A stretch of 8,749 nucleotides of DNA from Gemmataceae bacterium. Its GTDB lineage: Bacteria; Planctomycetota; Planctomycetia; Gemmatales; Gemmataceae. Each line of letters opens with the position of its first letter. Position 1 is the stretch's first letter. Of the stretch, positions 5,654 to 8,749 are shown one piece after another. The stretch covers positions 1 to 8,749 of the forward strand of contig JADLBT010000114.1 in NCBI GenBank assembly GCA_020847555.1, in the 5' to 3' direction. The position numbers and the translations under genes were made by a program. A model generated the notes under the pieces. That model worked only from the letters and a program-made list of their open reading frames with translations, did no database searches and was not told where the DNA came from.

Positions 5654-6763
5654 CTACGGCCCCGTCACTTCCGTGACCTCGCCGCGCCGGATCAGTCGCA
5701 CCGGCAGCACCTGGGGCAGGGTCGCGACGAAATGTGGGAATTGTTGCAGGCTGTAACTGCCGCCCACGGGCAGGGCGGCCACGATAGGGTCGCGCACCAC
5801 CAGGCCGGTGTAGCCATAGCGTTCGAATTCGGCGATGGCCTGCGCGAGCGGCGTCTGGTCGAAGCTGAGGCGGCCGTCGCGCCAGGGCGCGATGGCCGCG
5901 GGCGATACGCGGGTGACCGGTCCCATGCGGCCATGCGCGTCGGCGATCACCTGCTGACCGGCGGTCAGTTCGACCGTCGCGTCGGTGGCCGAGGCCTCCC
6001 GCCCGGGATCGCTCCCGTCCGCGCGCGCCACGCGCACGCGACCCTCCTCCACCGAGACCACGGTCCGCCCCGCCTCCAGCCCGGTGCGGGTATACCGGAC
6101 CGAGAAGCGGGTGCCCACCACGGTGATGCGCAACGGCCCGGCCAGGACATGCAGCGGACGCCGCGCCTCCGGATGCACCGTCAGCATGGTCTGGCCCTCG
6201 GCCAGGCGCACTTCACGGCGATCGCGGTACAAACGCGCCTCGATCCGGGTGGCGGTATCGAGCTGCAGCGTGCTGCCCTCCCGGTCAGCATCCGGCAGGC
6301 TGACGGTGAGCTGCTGCCCCTGCCCGGTGGCATAGGCCTGTTCGAAGGTGGGCAGTTGCCGCCAGCCCAGCCAGCCGCCGCCGATCGCCAGGAACACGGC
6401 GGCCACGGCGGCGGCGCGCGGGAAGAACGACCCCGGGCGCGGCGGAACCGCGGCGCCCGGGACGTGTTCCGGCAGGGTCGCCTTCAGCGCGGCCACGTCC
6501 TCCTCCGGCAGCCGGCGGAGCGCCCCGAAGGTGGCGTCCATGTCGTCGAAGGCGCCGGCATGCCGCGGGTCGGCGTCCAGCCAAGCCTGCAACTCGGCCT
6601 CGCCCCGGGCGTCCAGCCCGTCGCGTTTGCGCGCCACCCAGGTCGCCGCCTCGAGGTCGAGCCGGTCCTGGGCCCCGGCGAACGCGGCGAAGGCACGCGC
6701 GTCCACGCCCGCATCGCGCCCGGAGTCGGGCCATGGAGCTGAGGGAGGCGGAGTATTGGGCAT
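5654..6763 (-). CDS. fecR: FecR-family membrane regulator (sigma regulator / anti-sigma)
   Basis: A 369-residue inner-membrane protein that relays the receptor signal to the cognate FecI-type sigma factor. Parts in order: an extra N-terminal stretch of about 35 residues; a cytoplasmic DUF4880 domain (about 36-80, with LDLEAATWVARKRDG and AFDDMDATF) that would hold the sigma factor; one membrane helix (about 114-136, rich in A, V and G with WLGW at its end); a periplasmic FecR domain (about 143-240, with GTRFSVRYT and VVSVEEGRVRV); and a C-terminal STN-like region (about 295-360, with FDQTPLAQAIAEFERYG) expected to contact the receptor. The ATG at 6763 has no clear Shine-Dalgarno. No better in-frame ATG or GTG lies between it and the fecI stop, and a GTG at 6706 would remove residues before DUF4880 only. 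It starts 98 bases after the sigma gene and is probably co-transcribed. The symbol is used at family level; the signal is not known to be citrate. Confidence 0.93.
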   Translation of the reverse strand: MPNTPPPSAPWPDSGRDAGVDARAFAAFAGAQDRLDLEAATWVARKRDGLDARGEAELQAWLDADPRHAGAFDDMDATFGALRRLPEEDVAALKATLPEHVPGAAVPPRPGSFFPRAAAVAAVFLAIGGGWLGWRQLPTFEQAYATGQGQQLTVSLPDADREGSTLQLDTATRIEARLYRDRREVRLAEGQTMLTVHPEARRPLHVLAGPLRITVVGTRFSVRYTRTGLEAGRTVVSVEEGRVRVARADGSDPGREASATDATVELTAGQQVIADAHGRMGPVTRVSPAAIAPWRDGRLSFDQTPLAQAIAEFERYGYTGLVVRDPIVAALPVGGSYSLQQFPHFVATLPQVLPVRLIRRGEVTEVTGP

Positions 6764-6861
6764 GGGCTGGGGACTATGACGTGCTCTTAATGATGTAGAC
6801 GCATGAGGGCGGGCGATCCCCCACCCTCCCCGGCCCACCGTCCGTCCCGAGCGGTACCGCG

Positions 6862-7437
6862 CTAGGCGCGCGCATCCGGCCGGCCCGGCGCCGCCTCGCC
6901 GTCGCCGCGCAGCCCGCGCTCGCACCGCTTGCATGCCACCATGCCCCGGACGATGTGCTTCTCCACCATGCTAACCGAAATGCCCATGCGCCGCGCGATC
7001 TGCGCGTGGCTCAACTCGCCGAAGACATGCAGCACGAAGGCCTCGCGGCAGCGGGCCGGCAGGGCCTCGATGGTCGCCACGTAGGCGCGGGTCACCTGCC
7101 GCGAGGCCAGCGCCTCCTCGGGCTGCAAATGCCGCGGGGCCGGCGGGTGCAGGGTCTCGGGGAGGGCGTCCAGATCGTCGTGACGGCGTAGCCGGGCGCG
7201 ACGGTATTGATCGACGACCAGGTTGCGCGCGGTGCGGTACAGCAGCGCGCGCATGTCCAGCACGGCCTGGCCGGAAGAATGGGCGGCCAGCACGCGGGCG
7301 TAGCTCTCCTGCGCCAGGTCGGCCGCCATGTCGCGGTCGCGGACCCGGCGGGTCAGGAAATTCAGCAGTTCGCGGTGATAGCGCTCCAGCACGGCAATAC
7401 CCCGGTTCGATTGAAGGAAGTCCGACGCCGGCCGCAC
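6862..7437 (-). CDS. fecI: FecI-type iron-starvation ECF sigma factor
   Basis: A 191-residue ECF sigma factor of the iron-starvation group. Sigma-2 covers about residues 16-84 (LERYHRELLNFLTRRVRD, then DMAADLAQESYARVL and NLVVDQYRR). Sigma-4 covers about 117-170, with the helix-turn-helix SHAQIARRMGISVSMVEKHI and the following VRGMVACKRC, a combination characteristic of FecI/FpvI/PupI-like factors. By family it is expected to transcribe the receptor gene at 3108-5522 when FecR relays ligand binding. The start is a GTG at 7437. An in-frame stop shortly upstream limits the choices; the nearest purine-rich AGGGAG is 20 bases away, too far to be a normal ribosome site, so the start is less certain than the identity (a GTG at 7392 is an alternative). 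Expression is probably controlled by the Fur-overlapped promoter at 7519-7548. The symbol is at family level. Confidence 0.93.
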   Translation of the reverse strand: MRPASDFLQSNRGIAVLERYHRELLNFLTRRVRDRDMAADLAQESYARVLAAHSSGQAVLDMRALLYRTARNLVVDQYRRARLRRHDDLDALPETLHPPAPRHLQPEEALASRQVTRAYVATIEALPARCREAFVLHVFGELSHAQIARRMGISVSMVEKHIVRGMVACKRCERGLRGDGEAAPGRPDARA

Positions 7438-7518
7438 GGGAAACGGGACGACGGGATCTCCCTACGGCCGCAGGCGTCCCGCAACGGATGGATGGCGGTC
7501 GTCCGGACAGCGGGTGGG

Positions 7519-7548
7519 ATTATAAATAAGAATTATTCTCGGAAACAA
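7519..7548 (-). promoter_or_regulatory. Sigma-70 promoter of the fecI-fecR unit
   Basis: On the minus strand TTGTTT (7543-7548) is followed after 18 bases by a perfect TATAAT (7519-7524). Transcription would start near 7512 and give a leader of about 75 bases before the GTG at 7437. The spacer is almost entirely a Fur-box-like palindrome. This AT-rich patch stands out sharply from the GC-rich surroundings. Confidence 0.8.
7525..7543 (-). promoter_or_regulatory. Fur box within the fecI promoter spacer
   Basis: The plus strand reads AATAAGAATTATTCTCGGA. The core AGAAT-T-ATTCT (7529-7539) is a perfect 5-1-5 palindrome, and AAT-AAGAATTATTCTC matches most of the common AATGAGAATNATTCTCATT form of the Fur operator. 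It sits between the -10 and -35 elements, so iron-loaded Fur would block RNA polymerase. This fits the known control of FecI-type sigma genes by Fur. Confidence 0.82.
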
Positions 7549-7583
7549 GCCGGGGCGACGGGCCGCCTCCCCGCATCAAATCT

Positions 7584-7612
7584 TTGGCCTCGAGGGGAAA
7601 AATCGTTACTAT
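7584..7612 (+). promoter_or_regulatory. Candidate sigma-70 promoter for the TPR gene
   Basis: TTGGCC (7584-7589) and TACTAT (7607-7612) are separated by 17 bases; each matches the consensus at four of six positions. They lie in a locally AT-richer stretch about 105 bases before the ATG at 7719, divergent from the fecI promoter. No other candidate was as good, but the match is modest. Confidence 0.35.
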
Positions 7613-7633
7613 CAGGGGCGATGACCGGACGCG

Positions 7634-7654
7634 GTCCCCGGGTCGGCCCGGGAC
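7634..7654 (+). other. Possible leader hairpin ahead of the TPR gene
   Basis: GTCCCCGGG and CCCGGGAC pair (8 bp with one bulged C) around TCGG, between the candidate promoter and the TPR start. In such GC-rich sequence it may be chance, or it may influence translation of a gene that has no obvious Shine-Dalgarno site. Confidence 0.25.
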
Positions 7655-7718
7655 ACCGCCGCGGCCGGACCCCGAACCCGGTATCCCGGGAATCAACACG
7701 AGCCCAAGCGCCTCCATC

Positions 7719-8749
7719 ATGTCCGAACCGCTCGATCCGCTAGCGTCGAAAAAGAACGCCGCCCTCGCCCTCCTGCAACAGAACGATCTCGCCGGCGCGC
7801 GCGCGCGCTATGCCGAGGTGATCGCGGCCGATCCCGGCGACGGCAGGGCGCAGTTCATGCTCGGCGTCATCCATGCCCGGCAGGGCGATCTCGCCGCCGC
7901 CGAACACCACCTGCGCCGGGCGGTCGAGCTCGAACCGGGACTGGCCGCGGCCTGGCTCACCCTGGGTCAGGTGTACGAACTGCTGCAACGTTACCCGGAG
8001 GCCGAGGACGGTCTGCTGAAGGCGCTGGCCCTGCAGCCCGACCTGCTGGACGCGAGCGAATCCCTCGGCCGGGTCCTGTTCGCGACCGGCCGTATCGCCG
8101 GGGCCATCGAGCGCTTTCACGCGGTCGTCGAGCGGGAACCGTCCAGGCTGCCGGCGCTCAGCGGCCTGATCACCTCGCTGCACCTGGCCGGGCGGATGAG
8201 CGCGGCCTACCAGGTCGGCACGCAGGCCCTGTCCGTCGCGCCCGATCACGCGGGCATCCTGATCAGCATGGGCCAGATCTGCCGCGACGTGGGCAGCCTC
8301 GACGAGTCGCTGCAGTACTTCCGCCGGGTCCTTGAACTCGCCCCCGGTCACCCCGCCGCCCTGCTCGGCGAGGCCGAGGTGCTGGAACGGATGGGCCGAC
8401 CCGACGAGGCGCTCGCGCGCCTGCAACCGCTGCTGCCGCACGCCGACCGGAACCCCGACGTGCTGATCCTGTACGCGAGGATCGCGAGCCGGCTCGGCCT
8501 CGACGCGGACATCGCCGCACGGCTGGAAGGCGCGCTGCGCAGCGCCGGGCTCAACGTCCGGTCGCGGGAACAGATCCACTATCTGCTGGGCGAACTCTAT
8601 GACCGGGCCGGCCGCTACGACGAGGCCTTCACACACTACCGTTCCGCGAACGATCCCGCCGGGCGCGACCCCGCCCAGGATCGCAACCCGGACCCCACCG
8701 ACGCCATCATCGCCGGCCTCGGGGCGCCCGGCTTCGCGTCCCTGCCCCG
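7719..8749 (+). CDS. TPR-repeat protein, N-terminal 343 residues, possibly a TPR-sulfotransferase (3' end outside window)
   Basis: The frame is open from ATG 7719 to the window end with no stop. It encodes consecutive 34-residue tetratricopeptide repeats, approximately at 10-39, 43-73, 77-107, 111-141, 145-175, 179-209 and 213-241, plus another at 285-312 (GELYDRAGRYDEAFTHYRSAN). Typical TPR spacing of G, Y/L, A and P is visible, for example ARQGDLAAAEHHLRRAVELEPG. There is no signal peptide or membrane helix, so it is probably cytoplasmic. The segment after the last repeat (about 313-343, ending APGFASLP) resembles the linker before the sulfotransferase domain in TPR-sulfotransferase proteins, whose PAPS-binding motif would come next, outside the window. 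That is inference. The start lacks a good ribosome site, but no other in-frame ATG or GTG lies just upstream. A long antisense frame over the same bases is a shadow. Confidence 0.85.
   Translation, partial: MSEPLDPLASKKNAALALLQQNDLAGARARYAEVIAADPGDGRAQFMLGVIHARQGDLAAAEHHLRRAVELEPGLAAAWLTLGQVYELLQRYPEAEDGLLKALALQPDLLDASESLGRVLFATGRIAGAIERFHAVVEREPSRLPALSGLITSLHLAGRMSAAYQVGTQALSVAPDHAGILISMGQICRDVGSLDESLQYFRRVLELAPGHPAALLGEAEVLERMGRPDEALARLQPLLPHADRNPDVLILYARIASRLGLDADIAARLEGALRSAGLNVRSREQIHYLLGELYDRAGRYDEAFTHYRSANDPAGRDPAQDRNPDPTDAIIAGLGAPGFASLP
7795..7808 (+). repeat. (GC)7 dinucleotide run inside the TPR gene
   Basis: Seven GC units in a row fall within codons for residues about 26-30 (ARAR segment) near the start of the TPR gene. 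Alternating purine-pyrimidine runs can slip in replication or adopt Z-DNA. In this GC-rich genome the run may simply reflect GCG/CGC codon use for Ala and Arg. Confidence 0.7.

Noticed and set aside
5549..6742. 397-codon plus-strand open frame opposite the fecR-like gene
   Set aside because: It is antisense to a complete FecR protein with all expected domains; composition (many R, H, G, Q) is typical of a shadow frame.
6764..6934. Longer start (6934) for the fecR-like gene
   Set aside because: It would overlap the end of the fecI-like gene by 73 bases and add an Arg/Gly-rich stretch with no family resemblance.
7740..8636. 298-codon open frame on the minus strand opposite the TPR gene
   Set aside because: The plus strand here encodes regular 34-residue TPR units, while the reverse translation has no recognisable domain pattern. 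GC-rich genes routinely leave long antisense frames open.

Overview
The window comes from a GC-rich proteobacterium, most likely gamma- or betaproteobacterial. The evidence is uniformly GC-rich codon use, a Fur-type operator, a FecI/FecR/TonB-receptor iron system, and a hairpin with a TTCCCGCCTGCGCGGG core of the kind common between genes in these groups. I cannot place it to genus. No tRNA, rRNA, CRISPR array, insertion sequence or phage gene was seen.

Left part (1-1541): the C-terminal four fifths of a heme catalase (1-1164), cut by the window edge. It is followed by a 377-base gap holding three hairpins, one with a T7 tract, and then a promoter-like dyad region.

Second part (1542-3019): a tight three-gene plus-strand operon. 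It encodes a 112-residue four-helix membrane protein built from an internal duplication, a DUF2231 membrane protein (TGATG overlap), and an ECF sigma factor with a C-terminal extension. No recognisable anti-sigma gene lies beside the sigma gene. Both membrane proteins have histidines in or next to their helices. Two overlapping ECF-like promoter motifs precede the operon. This is the least explained part of the window and the best candidate for an undescribed signalling unit.

Third part (7437 down to 3108, minus strand): a classical iron-starvation surface-signalling cassette in the order fecI-like sigma factor, fecR-like membrane regulator, STN-domain TonB-dependent receptor. A near-consensus sigma-70 promoter with a Fur box filling its spacer lies just upstream of the sigma gene. 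The inferred circuit is: iron shortage lifts Fur repression of fecI-fecR; the ligand-loaded receptor signals through its STN domain to FecR; FecR activates FecI; FecI transcribes the receptor gene. The ligand cannot be read from the sequence, and no siderophore synthesis genes are in view.

Right edge (7719-8749): a divergent plus-strand gene for a TPR-repeat protein, cut by the window end. Its last visible part resembles the linker of TPR-sulfotransferase proteins, but the catalytic domain would lie outside the window.
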